Assembly: GCA_030645995.1 (NCBI GenBank)
Contig: JAUSMU010000125.1
Span: forward strand, 1-38,958
Source of the DNA: Gammaproteobacteria bacterium
GTDB lineage: Bacteria; Pseudomonadota; Gammaproteobacteria; Pseudomonadales; Pseudohongiellaceae
Direction of reading: 5' to 3'
DNA: 38,958 nucleotides
Positions within the stretch are counted from its first letter, which is position 1, and each line of letters opens with the position of its first letter. The translations under genes were made by a program, and so were the position numbers. The notes beneath the pieces are model-generated. The model saw only the letters and a list, made by a program, of their open reading frames with translations. It was not told the origin of the DNA and made no database searches. Positions 17,508 to 28,072 of this stretch are shown piece by piece.

Positions 17508-19590
17508 TGCAGAACTGCATCCCGGTTGCGTTGCACAGTGGCGTTGTTCTGGGAACTGAGAATCACGCTGGACCCCATCAGCGCCATGCGCTGGGTCTGG
17601 CTGATTTCAATGCCGGGACCGAACGTGCGGTTATGGAACGTCTTCACCAGTTGCTGCGCCGGGGTGAGGGCTTCGGCCTCGCCATCGACGCCGATCTCCA
17701 GCGTGGTGACCTCACCCATCTGCAGGCATGACAAAGGCGAGCCGCCACGGGTGCTCAGGCACAGTGTCAGGTCGCTCTGCGGGAAGACTTCCAGCAGCAG
17801 GCCGTCGGGGTGATTGCGAAAGCGCGGCGAGCTTTCCAGATAACCGATGACCTCGCGCACGAACTCGTCGTCGACACCAGTGATATGCACCGGAAGCGCG
17901 AGGCCGAGTCGGCGAATGACGCTCGGATCCCATTCCAGTGCCTGCTCATAGCTGCTGAGGGCGATCTCCGTCTCGCCCAGACGCCACGCGGCATCGGCGA
18001 TGCGGGCAGCCAGGCGCGCCTTGAGCAGGACCTCCTGCGTTGGCAGCATGTTCATGGCACGGCCGGCGTGCTCGATGGTCAGCAGATCCTGCCCACGCAG
18101 TGCAGTGATCTCGGCGTGATAGGCGTGGTAGTAACCTTCGTTGAGGCTGAAGGCGCCCGCTGCCAGAGTCTGTTCCAGCACCGAGGACATCACGCCCTCG
18201 CCGATGATCGACACCAGTTCCGGCTCCACCCACTCGGGGATGTGCACGTCTAGCGGGGCATAAGGGCGCAGACGGTTCTGCAGCGTGGTGGTGTTGGCAA
18301 ACAGCGCCGCCGCGTGACGGGCTGAGCGCCAGGATTTGAAGCGCAGGCTCAGTGCCTCGGCGCGTGCGCTCAGAGATTCGGGGAATGGGAGGATGGCAAC
18401 CTCCTCCAGCTTCATCTCGTAGGCAGTCTGATTGGCCATGTGATTGATGAGCGCGGCGATGGAATCCTTCTGCGCCTCGTCGGCACTGTAGGAGCCGGTG
18501 CGGTCTGGCTGATTGAGTGCGGTGGCGCTGAGCGTCGCCGCGTCCTCGGGATAGCCAGTCAGAATCAGCAGCGCGGCACTCACCAGAAAATGTTCGGCGC
18601 GGTTCATCACCCCGACAATGGGCTCCTGGTTGTCGCGCCACACCAGCAGGTTGTCCAGCGCGGTGCGTGCCTCCTCGAAACGCCCTTGATTCATGTACAG
18701 ATAGAGCAGGTTGATCCACGGATCGCCGACGCTGTCCGGGTTCAGATAACGGGAAGCGCGGGTCAGGTAGTCTTCGGCTTCCTCCATGCGCAGCATACTC
18801 AGTGCGACTTCGGAGGCGTTGAGCAGGTAGACGGTATCGACCACACCGTTCTCGTCCTCGGCGACGGCCTCATCCTCGCTGATGGATTTGTCACAGGCTT
18901 CCAGTGACTCGGCCGGACGCAGGCTGGCCAGCTCCACCGCGCACAGTGTGTTCCAGGCGCGGCTGCGCTCGCGCACGTCGTTGCTGGTGTTGAGCACCAG
19001 ATTGGCGCTGGTACGAGCCTCGTCCCATTTCTGCATCTTGATCAGCGGCCAGCCGCGAAACGATTCCACCTCCTGTCCGTACACCGCCTCAATCTTGTCG
19101 AGATAGTCGAGGGAGGCTTGCTGATTGCCCATCAGTTGATGGACATAGGACAGCTGTGAGAGCGCGAGGTAGTGCCACTCGGCCCCGCCGTCGGCCATTG
19201 CCCGCCCGAGCGAGGTGTAGTTGGTCAACTCCTCGGCGCGCGCGAGATGAAAGAGTCCGCGTGCCAGGTTGCCCTCGACACGGATCAGCACCTCGGCGAG
19301 GGCGAATTGAGCGGCGGCCGAGTTGGGTTGCTCGGCAATCCAGCGCTGCGCCAGCTCGCGTGCGCGGACATTTTCCTTGAGGGTGAGGGCGTCGCAGATC
19401 TCCAGTGCGCGCTGCTCGGTGATGCCGAGCATGCCGAAGCACAACGTGGGCGTGCCGGGGATGTTGAAGCCGTCGAGGTCGTTCTGGGCGAAGGCAGGCA
19501 CTGCGACGCCGATCAGAAGGCCAGCAATCAATCCAATCTGCCTCCAAACGCCTCTGTGCCCCTGTGGGAGCGTACCCGAGGGCATAAAGG
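17504..19590 (-). CDS. Exported TPR-repeat protein (associated with the MoxR/DUF58 block)
   Basis: Signal peptide IGLIAGLLIGVAVPAFAQ and multiple helical TPR-like repeats. Start uncertain: the in-frame ATG near 19590 lies inside a REP-like element. The supplied ORF extends to 19708. Confidence 0.7.
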
Positions 19591-19673
19591 CCCGCCCGCG
19601 ATCAGCCGTGGCACGCTGTCGCCCTAAACGCAGGCGCGGCAATATCCCATCGCGGGCAGGGCCCGCTCCCACA
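19563..19673. repeat. REP-like element pair, long-form left arm and short-form right arm
   Basis: TGTGGGAGCGTACCCGAGGGCATAAAGGCCCGCCCGCGAT ... ATCGCGGGCAGGGCCCGCTCCCACA. Confidence 0.85.
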
Positions 19674-19704
19674 GGAGGTGAGTTATACGCAGAGCGTGGC
19701 CTTG

Positions 19705-20850
19705 TCACTGCAGCGTCGTCCGCGCGAGTTGTTCCATGGGTTCACGCATGCAGTCGTGCAGCACCTTGCCGAGATCGGCGACGCCGGGGGCCAGCTCGAC
19801 GCGGTGGCCGAGCACGCGGGGTAGCAGTGTCTCGATGTCCTCGGCGCTCACGAAGCTGCGGCCGCGCAGGGCGGCCAGCACCTGCAGGGCGGGCATCAGC
19901 AACACCATGCTGCGGGTGGAGTTGCCCTGCAGCACGCGCTCGTCGCTGCGCAAGTTGCGGGAGATATCCACCAGCGCGGTCTTGATGGCGCGGGCGATTA
20001 CCACATCCTGATCGATCACCTCGCGAGCCATCAGCACCTCGCTGCGGGTCACCTGGTGGAGTGACCCGTGAGCCCGCTGCTGACTCTGATCGCGGCGCGT
20101 CTTGTAGGTGTCCAGCACATCCAGCTCGGCGTCGCGTTCGATGTGCTTCATCGTGATCTTGAACAGGAAACGGTCCAGCTGCGGCGTGGGCAGCGGATAG
20201 GTGCCCACCAGGTCGAGCGGGTTCTGGGTCGCAATCACGAAGAACAATTTGTCCAAACGGTAGGTGGTGTTGTCGACCGTTACCTGCTTCTCGCCCATGG
20301 CCTCCAGCATCGCCGACTGCACCTTCGGCGAGGTGCGGTTGATCTCGTCCGCCAGCACGACATGCGCGAACAACGGACCGTGGCGGAAATGGAAGCTGTT
20401 GGTGCTGGTGTCGAACACCGAGCCGCCGGTCACGTCCGAGGGCAGCAGGTCTGGCGTGAACTGGATGCGGCGGAAGGGCACGATGGCGGCAGCGACGTCG
20501 TCGGCCTGCTCTTGCAGTGGCGTGATGATCGCCTCGCCCAGCGCCTTGGCGAGTGTGGTCTTGCCGGAGCCGGGGAAGTCTTCCAACAGCACGTGGCCGT
20601 CGGCGATCAGCGCGATGATCGCCAGCTCGATGACATCGTCACGTCCCAGCACCTGGCTGCGCACGGCGCCGCTCAGACGGTTGAGGACCGCGACGGCCTG
20701 TTGCAGGCGCGCGGATTGCGCGGCGACGCCTGCGGGGGCAGAGGTCGTCAGCGCTTCGCTTCTGTCGGCCGTTTCTGTCACTTCTACGTTCTCGTTTGCG
20801 CTCTCGATTGTGCTCTCAATTGCGTTCGCGCTTGTGGCTTCCAGGGTCAT
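19705..20850 (-). CDS. MoxR-family AAA+ ATPase
   Basis: LLEDFPGSGKTTLAKALG, RIQFTPDLLPSDVTG, GPLFAHVVLADEINRTSPKVQSAMLEAMGEKQVTV, ATQNPLDLVGTYPLPTPQLDRF. Confidence 0.96.
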   Translation of the reverse strand: MTLEATSANAIESTIESANENVEVTETADRSEALTTSAPAGVAAQSARLQQAVAVLNRLSGAVRSQVLGRDDVIELAIIALIADGHVLLEDFPGSGKTTLAKALGEAIITPLQEQADDVAAAIVPFRRIQFTPDLLPSDVTGGSVFDTSTNSFHFRHGPLFAHVVLADEINRTSPKVQSAMLEAMGEKQVTVDNTTYRLDKLFFVIATQNPLDLVGTYPLPTPQLDRFLFKITMKHIERDAELDVLDTYKTRRDQSQQRAHGSLHQVTRSEVLMAREVIDQDVVIARAIKTALVDISRNLRSDERVLQGNSTRSMVLLMPALQVLAALRGRSFVSAEDIETLLPRVLGHRVELAPGVADLGKVLHDCMREPMEQLARTTLQ

Positions 20851-20925
20851 TCAGGGTCTCCGGACTACTTGGTTTTCTCTAAGGTCTGTGTATTGAAAAG
20901 GTTGAGACGGTCGGCGGACGTCGGG

Positions 20926-23175
20926 TCAATGCGTCCTCAACCATGCAAAGGGATCGAGGACGGCGAGCACGCGCTTCCACCAGGGAATGTGGCTGCCGAT
21001 TTCTTCGCGGATGCGGTTTTGCAGGGCTAGCCAGTCGGGGGTGGCCGTCGTTGCAGCGTGATCCTGAGCTTGATCGGGAGCGTGTGCCAAGGGCAATCGC
21101 GGCTGGGCCTTTATGCCCTCGGGTACGCTCCCACAGGGGCCCAGGGCGGCGTAGAGGTGGGAGGCGGTCATCGTGGCGAAGGATGGGGTCATCGTGCTGA
21201 GGCGGCGGGCGAAAGCCTCGCGGCTCTCGCCGTAGCGGCGGCGCTGGCCCAGTGCGGAGAGCATGTCCAGGGTGGCGCGGTAGCTCAGGCGGTAGCGCAG
21301 CGCCGGATCGGCAAATTGTGGGGCGCGCAGGCGGTAGACTTTCACGACGTAACCACCCAGCAACGCGAGCAACAGCGCGGCGACCAGCGTCTGCACCAGC
21401 ACGGTCAGCGGGAATGGCTCGTCCTGCTGGGAGCTGATGAACTCGTCGAACGCAGCCTCGTCGCGCAGCATGTCGCCGAGCAGCTGCTGCAGGCTGTTCT
21501 GCGGGTCCACGGACATGTCCACCAAGGTGCGCCCCGGGGCCGGATCGACGATCACCCAGCCCACGCCGTCCAGAAAAATCTCCGGCCAGGCATGACCATT
21601 GATGGCCTGAATCAGCAGCGAAGAGCCTCCGGCGCGATTGCTGGCCGGCACCGAGTAGCCGATGCCCACGCGGGCCGGGATGCCGATACTGCGGTACATG
21701 TAGGTGGCGGCGAAGGAGAAGTGCATACAGTAGCCGGTCAGGTCACCGAACAGGAACGAGGCTGCCGGGTCCTCGGCATAGGCGTGTTCATTCTTGTGGC
21801 TGTAGCTGCCGTTGCGGTCGAGGTAGTCCTTGATCGCCAGCGCCTTGGCATAGGGATCGTCGGCATAGCCGGGGCGCAGGTCCTGCAATATGGTCTCGGC
21901 CAGTTCGCGGTAGCGCGGGTCGTCGGGCAGCTCCAGATAAGCCTGACGCTGCGCGGGCGTCCAGTCGGGATCACCGGCGGTACGGCCTATCAGATCGGGA
22001 AATTCGAGCAGCGGCACCATCGAGTAGGCGTCGTAGGTCTGTTTGAAGCGCAGGTTGTTGGGGTTGGGCGTGTTCTCGAAGGCCACCGGCGTGTCCAGCC
22101 CGAACGGCGTGCGGTGCGGGGCGAGCAGGCCGATGGTGGTGCGCACAGCCTGACGCTTGTCCGGCAATGGCAGCGGCTCTTCGATGTCGGCGCGTACGGG
22201 CGGGAAGTGCGTGATCAGATCTTCATCGAGATCATCCCGGTCCGTCACCGCCAGTATGGTGCCATTGAATTCGGTGTAGGCGGATTCGCGGAAATAATAC
22301 GAGCCACCGGCTGGCTCGTAGTCATCGCGGAACAGCACGATGGCCACAGGGGCCTCCTTGTCGCTGGCGTCATTCTCGCCATCGCGGAAGGGGTTGTCCT
22401 GCTCGGCCGCACTGCCTTCGGCGCGCGCGGCACCGGTCAAGCCCAGGTCGTCGGTCAGGCGTGGGGAGGGCAAGCCGAACAGTTGCACGTAGGCCAGCAG
22501 GCTGAAACACAGCAGCCCCAGCACGGTGAAGTGATAGGGCAGGCGGCGGTGATTGTTCTCCATCATCAGCAACCCGGCAAGAGCCAGCACCGCTCCGCAG
22601 CCCAGCGCCATGAGGATGGAGCTGGGGTCGATGCCACGGGTGAGGGCGTAATCGCCGATGAAGAAGGGGCGGTGAATCATGCCCTGCCGATGTGCGGCCA
22701 GGGTGATGACGAAGGCGGCGGCGACAAACAGGATCTCCGTCACCCGGCCATAGCTGGTGCGATGCGCGAGGGTGCGCAGCAGGGCGGTCAGCGCGGCGGC
22801 GAACAGGAACCACTGCAGGACCTCGCCGATCTCATAGGTCAGCAGCGGGGGAATCAGGCTGGCGATGGTCAGGCTGCCGGTGATGACGCTACTCAGGAAC
22901 ACGCCGACGCACAGCAGCACCAGGGTGAAGACGGCGATCACGCTCAGGCGCAGGTCCCGCAGGGGCGGGCGGTTAATAAGCCCGTCGATCAGGTAGCAGG
23001 AGAACAGGCAGCCGACGAAGGCCGCCACCGAACCGCTCTCGCTGGTCAGCGACAGGCTCAGCACCCAGTAGCTGGAGGCAATGATCGCCGCCCGCAGGCT
23101 GGAGGGCAGCAGCTGGCTGAGGATGGAGTCCTGTGATGTCGTCTGTGTTCTGTTGTGCATGTGCGTGTCTCTCAC
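20926..23175 (-). CDS. Transglutaminase-like domain membrane protein (TgpA-like)
   Basis: N-terminal multi-TM region, then GDLTGYCMHFSFAATYMYRSIGIPARVGIGYSV, GHAWPEIFLDGVGWVIVDPAPG (Cys-His-Asp). GTGA overlap with DUF58 gene. Confidence 0.92.
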   Translation of the reverse strand: MRDTHMHNRTQTTSQDSILSQLLPSSLRAAIIASSYWVLSLSLTSESGSVAAFVGCLFSCYLIDGLINRPPLRDLRLSVIAVFTLVLLCVGVFLSSVITGSLTIASLIPPLLTYEIGEVLQWFLFAAALTALLRTLAHRTSYGRVTEILFVAAAFVITLAAHRQGMIHRPFFIGDYALTRGIDPSSILMALGCGAVLALAGLLMMENNHRRLPYHFTVLGLLCFSLLAYVQLFGLPSPRLTDDLGLTGAARAEGSAAEQDNPFRDGENDASDKEAPVAIVLFRDDYEPAGGSYYFRESAYTEFNGTILAVTDRDDLDEDLITHFPPVRADIEEPLPLPDKRQAVRTTIGLLAPHRTPFGLDTPVAFENTPNPNNLRFKQTYDAYSMVPLLEFPDLIGRTAGDPDWTPAQRQAYLELPDDPRYRELAETILQDLRPGYADDPYAKALAIKDYLDRNGSYSHKNEHAYAEDPAASFLFGDLTGYCMHFSFAATYMYRSIGIPARVGIGYSVPASNRAGGSSLLIQAINGHAWPEIFLDGVGWVIVDPAPGRTLVDMSVDPQNSLQQLLGDMLRDEAAFDEFISSQQDEPFPLTVLVQTLVAALLLALLGGYVVKVYRLRAPQFADPALRYRLSYRATLDMLSALGQRRRYGESREAFARRLSTMTPSFATMTASHLYAALGPCGSVPEGIKAQPRLPLAHAPDQAQDHAATTATPDWLALQNRIREEIGSHIPWWKRVLAVLDPFAWLRTH
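21095..21135. repeat. Single REP-like arm embedded in the transglutaminase CDS
   Basis: Reverse complement TGTGGGAGCGTACCCGAGGGCATAAAGGCCCAGCCGCGATT; encodes CGSVPEGIKAQPR in frame. Confidence 0.88.
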
Positions 23176-24584
23176 ACCCGGTTCATGCGTTTGTCATAGG
23201 TCAGCCCGGTACGCCGATCTACAACCATGGTCGATTCTACAAGTTGACCGAGTTCCGTCAACAAACGGCTCAGCTCGACGACAGAAGTCGCCTGTCCCTC
23301 GCGTTCGCGCAGTTCACGGTTTGCGGCACTGTCGTTGAACAGCAGCTTCTGCCAGCGTGGGCGCGGCTTGCTGGTAATGAAACCATCCGTCGCCAGCACC
23401 ACCGAGAAGCGCACCCGGAAGCGCCCGATGGTCGCGCGCAGCTGTTGCAGCCAGGGCCCGGTTTCGGCATTCGCAAAGACGATACAGTGCACACTGCCCT
23501 GATTGCCGAAGTGCTGCAGGTACTGGTCGAGTCCGTAGGCGTGCAAGCCGTCCAAAGCGCGCGATTGCGCGATCAGCTCCAGCGCCTCGCCCGTCTGATT
23601 AGTCGGTGTGTCGCCGCCGTCGGCGCAGAACAGCCAATCCTCCCCCAGCGCACCGGTCTCCACCGCGACGCGGGCGACGGCTGCCGCCGCCTCGTCGTGG
23701 GGGCCGGACAGCAGGTAGGCGAGCGTGCGGTTGCTGTGAAACACGCTGCGCTCCGCCAACCGCACGGTCAGGTGCCGGTTGCGCGCATAGACCTTCCACA
23801 TGATGTTGCGCACGGAATCGCCCGGCACATAGGGTCGAATCTCCATACGGTCGCCCTCGGGATGGCCACCGGGGTCGGGAATCCCATCTTCGGACGTGAG
23901 TGAGCGCAACAGAGGTAATGACTTGATGCTGCCGGCCTGCGGCAGCGCCAGCAACTCCCCTTCCTGTGTGAAGCGCCAGGAGAAGCGGCTGAAGCCCAGC
24001 ACGTCGCGCACCGTGAAGCGGCGGGTGATGGTGGGGCTCTTGCAGCGCCGCAGCGGGACGATTTCTTCCTCCCACTGCTGCTCGTCTTCGGACAGACGGT
24101 TGTGAGTCCGGATCGCGTCCGGGCGCACAATTTCCCAGCGCACGCTGATCAACGGCAACCATGGCATGGTGGGCATGGTGAAGCCGGTTTCGTTCGGGTA
24201 ACCCGCCTCCACCTTCATGCGGGCGATGTGGCGTTTCAGAATCACCTGGCGCTCTAGCTGATCGACGATCTGATAGCGCAGCAACAGGCCCCCGAGCAGC
24301 ACGATCACCGTGGAGAACAGGACGATGGCGAGCGCGCAGACGGCGAGCGCGAACACCACCAGATCCATGCGGCCGTAGCCGAAGGTCCGCAGCGCGAACA
24401 TGGCGATGACCAGCACAGCGACGCCCTGCACGGTGAGCGGGAAGCGGTCGCGCAGCAGGCCAAGCAGCTGGCTGACGAGCGCTCGCCACGACTGTGCGCG
24501 AGTCGCACCCTTGTCAGTCGATGTCTGCTGCTGGCGAGGGGAGAGCGCCTCGCCGGAACCACTGTGGTTGGTTCGTAACTGCAT
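23172..24584 (-). CDS. DUF58 domain-containing protein
   Basis: Two TM segments, FTVRDVLGFSRFSW, GDRMEIRPYVPGDSVRNIMWKVYAR (DUF58 core). Confidence 0.92.
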   Translation of the reverse strand: MQLRTNHSGSGEALSPRQQQTSTDKGATRAQSWRALVSQLLGLLRDRFPLTVQGVAVLVIAMFALRTFGYGRMDLVVFALAVCALAIVLFSTVIVLLGGLLLRYQIVDQLERQVILKRHIARMKVEAGYPNETGFTMPTMPWLPLISVRWEIVRPDAIRTHNRLSEDEQQWEEEIVPLRRCKSPTITRRFTVRDVLGFSRFSWRFTQEGELLALPQAGSIKSLPLLRSLTSEDGIPDPGGHPEGDRMEIRPYVPGDSVRNIMWKVYARNRHLTVRLAERSVFHSNRTLAYLLSGPHDEAAAAVARVAVETGALGEDWLFCADGGDTPTNQTGEALELIAQSRALDGLHAYGLDQYLQHFGNQGSVHCIVFANAETGPWLQQLRATIGRFRVRFSVVLATDGFITSKPRPRWQKLLFNDSAANRELREREGQATSVVELSRLLTELGQLVESTMVVDRRTGLTYDKRMNRV

Positions 24585-24652
24585 TGAAACCCTTGATGTC
24601 TGAATTACGTCGGAAGAGCTGGCGTGACCTGCAAATTTGCGTGTTTCTTATA

Positions 24653-25603
24653 TCAGGTTTTGGGGCCGAGGTAATACAGGTAGCCGATATATGTCATGAA
24701 CAGGAAGAGACCTTCCAGGCGCCCCAGCCGACGGTGTGTCCATGCCATCGGCAGCAGCAGGATGGCAATGCCCACCATGAGCGCGAAATCGATCCTGCTG
24801 AAATCGGTCGATGAGAGTGGATTGATGAGTGAAGCAACTCCGAGGATTCCGAGAATATTGAAGATGTTGGAACCGACGATATTACCAAGGGCGATATCTG
24901 CTTGTTTGCGCAAAGCGGCGACCACTGAGGTCGCCAGCTCCGGCATGCTGGTGCCGAGCGCTACAATGGTCAGCCCGATCAGTGACTCCGAGACGTTGAA
25001 GAACCGTGCGATATCCACGGCGCTGTCGACCAGCAGCGCCCCTCCTCCTGCCAGCGCGGCGAGCCCCGCCACGATCAGCACCAGACAGAACCAGGTCTTG
25101 TTCATCAGCGCTGGACCTGTCCCGGGCAGGGGTTGTGCGAGCCCTGACACCGCTGCACTTCTGGCGCTGCGATAGCTGTAGAAATTATAAATTATGATGC
25201 CGACAAACAGGAGGACTCCATCCCATTGACCAATCGTGCCATCCAGTGTCATTCCCCAGAGCAGAAGTGACACCCCGATCATGATGGGGATCTGCTCTGT
25301 CAGCAGGGAGGTGTGCACTCGCATGGGTTCAATCATCGCAGCCAGACCAAGGATAAGGGCGATGTTGGCGATGTTCGAACCAATCACGTTGCCAATCGAG
25401 ATGGAACTACTGCCACTGGCAGCGGCTTCCACGCTGACGGCCAGCTCCGGGGCACTGGTGCCGAAGGCGACGATCGTCAGCCCGATTACCAGTGGGGAGA
25501 TGCCCAGGCGTAATGCCAGCGCCGAACTGCCACGCACCAGCCCTTCAGCGCCAATGGTGAGTATTACCAGCCCGCAGATAAACCAGGTGATGGAGATGAT
25601 CAT
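24653..25603 (-). CDS. Calcium/sodium antiporter (CaCA family, YrbG-like)
   Basis: Two inverted alpha-repeats: FGTSAPELAVSVEAAASGSSSISIGNVIGSNIANI and LGTSMPELATSVVAALRKQADIALGNIVGSNIFNILGILG. Confidence 0.95.
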   Translation of the reverse strand: MIISITWFICGLVILTIGAEGLVRGSSALALRLGISPLVIGLTIVAFGTSAPELAVSVEAAASGSSSISIGNVIGSNIANIALILGLAAMIEPMRVHTSLLTEQIPIMIGVSLLLWGMTLDGTIGQWDGVLLFVGIIIYNFYSYRSARSAAVSGLAQPLPGTGPALMNKTWFCLVLIVAGLAALAGGGALLVDSAVDIARFFNVSESLIGLTIVALGTSMPELATSVVAALRKQADIALGNIVGSNIFNILGILGVASLINPLSSTDFSRIDFALMVGIAILLLPMAWTHRRLGRLEGLFLFMTYIGYLYYLGPKT

Positions 25604-25625
25604 GATGGGTGTCCGGCAGTCCGGT

Positions 25626-26051
25626 TCATCGCTCCGGTTTGTCTGCAGCGGCGGGCGTTGCGGGGGCAGATTTTGGAATGCGTCGCAGACAGCGGCGCAT
25701 CATCTGGTTGTTGTGGCTGTGCACGAGATGTTCGTAATTGAGGAGTTGCGGCACCTCGATGATGGCGACAGCCAGCAGGAGGGCGCCGCCGTATGCGGGG
25801 CTATCGGTGGTGAACAGTACGTATAGCGCGATGCTGGACAGCAGCAGATCGATAATGCCGCGCGGCCAGCGCCGCAGGTAGAAGTGATGAAGGCCGAGCA
25901 GGAAGAACCAGTTCAGAGTCGCATAGGTGCCAGGATGCTTGAGCAGGGATTGCTCCATCTGCAGGTATATTTCGTGCTGCGCAGGCGTCAGCAGCGAGAC
26001 CTGCTCGCGCAGCTCGGTTTCCTCAAGATTCAACTCTTTTTCTGAGAACAT
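25626..26051 (-). CDS. Small TM2-domain-like membrane protein
   Basis: LNWFFLLGLHHFYLRRWPRGIIDLLLSSIALYVLF resembles TM2 domains. Start at MFSEKELN (26051). Confidence 0.6.
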   Translation of the reverse strand: MFSEKELNLEETELREQVSLLTPAQHEIYLQMEQSLLKHPGTYATLNWFFLLGLHHFYLRRWPRGIIDLLLSSIALYVLFTTDSPAYGGALLLAVAIIEVPQLLNYEHLVHSHNNQMMRRCLRRIPKSAPATPAAADKPER

Positions 26052-26071
26052 TTTCGAAACCGTTGTGGTGA

Positions 26072-28072
26072 TCAGGCAATACTGCGCTTCTGCCAGAGGA
26101 TGACGCTGAACAGCAACATGCCGCCAACCGCATGATACGCGATTCCGAAGGGATACCACATCATCAAGACGGCCGCCATCAGCAACATCAGGGCAGTGAT
26201 TGGATTCAGAGGTTTCTCCAGGCGCCATTGCAGGAGTCCCGCTGCGGCATACATGCCCAGACACGCCCAGAAGAAGACGCTGAGGCGCTCGGGCCAGGTG
26301 CCGGTGATCAATGGTGAGTAGGCGAACAGCAATGGCACCAGATAAAGCCCCTTTGCCAGCTTCCAGGCCGTCAGGCCCGTCGCGATGGGCTTGGTGCCTG
26401 CAACGCCTGCCGCCGCGAACGCCGCCAGGCAGACCGGAGGCGTCACGTTGCTGTCCTGCGACAGCCAGAAGATGATCAGGTGGGCACTGAGCAGCATACC
26501 CGCCAGCAGCGTCGGGTCCAGCAGTTCGGTGCGCAGCAGCTGACGCATCTCTAACGGCATCTCCCGCAGCGCCACTACCGGATCGCCGCCGAACAGCCCC
26601 AGGGTCGCCCGCACACTGGTCGGCAGGTCCGTGGCCTGCAGCGCCTGCAGCAGATAGTCCTGAGCTATCAGGTCATAGATCATGGGTGCGGACAAGGTTG
26701 CGAGCACGATGTAGGACGCCGTCACCGGCAGGCCGACACCCAGAATAAGCGATGCCAGCGCCACCAGCACCAGCGTGAGGAAGAGGCTGCCCTGTGCCCA
26801 TTCCACGATCATCAACGAGAAGGCGTTGCCCACTCCGGTCGTCACTACCACGTTGATGATCAGGCCGACTGCCACCAGCAGCAATGCGGTCATGATCGAG
26901 CCCTTCACACCATCCACGCAGGCGTCGAAACACACTTGCCATGTCATCGGTGTCGGCGACAGCCAGGAGGCTGCTATGCAGGCGACGATGGCGAAGACAG
27001 CAGACAGTATTGCGGTATAGCCCAGCGCGAGTCCTCCAATCAACACGCCCAGCGGCAGGATGAATTGCCAGCCCTTGCGCATCACCGCACGCAGCGAGTC
27101 GCCCTCGCCCAGCTGCTCGGCACTCAGGCCCAGTCGCTTGGCCTCGATACGGACAAAGAAGGCCACGGTCAGGAAATAGAGCAGGGCTGGCAGCACGGAG
27201 ACGGCCACGATCTGGCTGTAGGGAATCTGGGTGTAGCCCGCCATCACGAAGGCGCCCGCGCCCATGATGGGCGGCATCAGCGCACCGCCCGTGGAGGCCG
27301 CCGCCTCGACGCCTGCGGCGAACTGTGGGGGGAAGCCTGAGCGTTTCATCATGGGGATGGTGATGACGCCGGTGGAGACCACATTGGCCACCGCCGACCC
27401 GGAAACCGACCCCATCAGGCCCGAACCGACCACGGCCACCATGCCGGCACCGCCAGTGAAGCGCCCGGCGAGGCAGCGCGCCAGATTGACGATGAAATCA
27501 CCAGCCCCGGATTTAAGCAGGAAGGACCCGAACAGGATGAACATGAAGACATAGGTCGCGGAGATGTTGGCGGTGTTGCCGAACATCCCTTCGGCACTGA
27601 AGAAGCTGCGGTACAGCACAGTCTCCAGGCTGAGCCCCGGGAATGCGAAGATGCCGGGTGTGTAGCGCCCGAGGAAGAGGATGTAGCACAGCGAGATGAC
27701 GATCAGCACCGGAGTGAACCAGCCGGAGGTGCGGCGGGTGAATTCGATGGCCAGCAGCACCGCGATTCCCGAGACCAGATAGTCCGCGAACACGAACTCG
27801 GCCTCGCGGGCATAGAGAGCATCTTCGAAGAGAATCAGGTAGGTGGGAACCGCCACAGCCAGCAGCGCGAGGGCGATGTTGATGCCCTGGCGCAGACGGC
27901 CGGGGCGTGAACCATTGGCATCGACCTCGTTGTCCATCAGCGCGCACAGCGCACAGAAGCCACCGAAGTGAATCGCGGAGAACCACAGCTCCGAGAGCGA
28001 TGCGAAGACATTGGTGTAGACATGGAACAAGGCAAACAGAAACGCCGCCCAGCGCAACAACGGGGATTTCAT
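26072..28072 (-). CDS. TRAP transporter fused permease (4TM/12TM)
   Basis: GSVSGSAVANVVSTGVITIPMMKRSGF, AAASTGGALMPPIMGAGAFVMA, LILGVGLPVTASYIV. Confidence 0.95.
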   Translation of the reverse strand: MKSPLLRWAAFLFALFHVYTNVFASLSELWFSAIHFGGFCALCALMDNEVDANGSRPGRLRQGINIALALLAVAVPTYLILFEDALYAREAEFVFADYLVSGIAVLLAIEFTRRTSGWFTPVLIVISLCYILFLGRYTPGIFAFPGLSLETVLYRSFFSAEGMFGNTANISATYVFMFILFGSFLLKSGAGDFIVNLARCLAGRFTGGAGMVAVVGSGLMGSVSGSAVANVVSTGVITIPMMKRSGFPPQFAAGVEAAASTGGALMPPIMGAGAFVMAGYTQIPYSQIVAVSVLPALLYFLTVAFFVRIEAKRLGLSAEQLGEGDSLRAVMRKGWQFILPLGVLIGGLALGYTAILSAVFAIVACIAASWLSPTPMTWQVCFDACVDGVKGSIMTALLLVAVGLIINVVVTTGVGNAFSLMIVEWAQGSLFLTLVLVALASLILGVGLPVTASYIVLATLSAPMIYDLIAQDYLLQALQATDLPTSVRATLGLFGGDPVVALREMPLEMRQLLRTELLDPTLLAGMLLSAHLIIFWLSQDSNVTPPVCLAAFAAAGVAGTKPIATGLTAWKLAKGLYLVPLLFAYSPLITGTWPERLSVFFWACLGMYAAAGLLQWRLEKPLNPITALMLLMAAVLMMWYPFGIAYHAVGGMLLFSVILWQKRSIA

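Noticed and set aside
21058-23136. 692-aa + strand ORF
   Set aside because: Lies antisense to the well-supported transglutaminase-domain gene; composition (Gln/Gly/His/Val rich, no motifs) is typical of antisense frames in GC-rich DNA.
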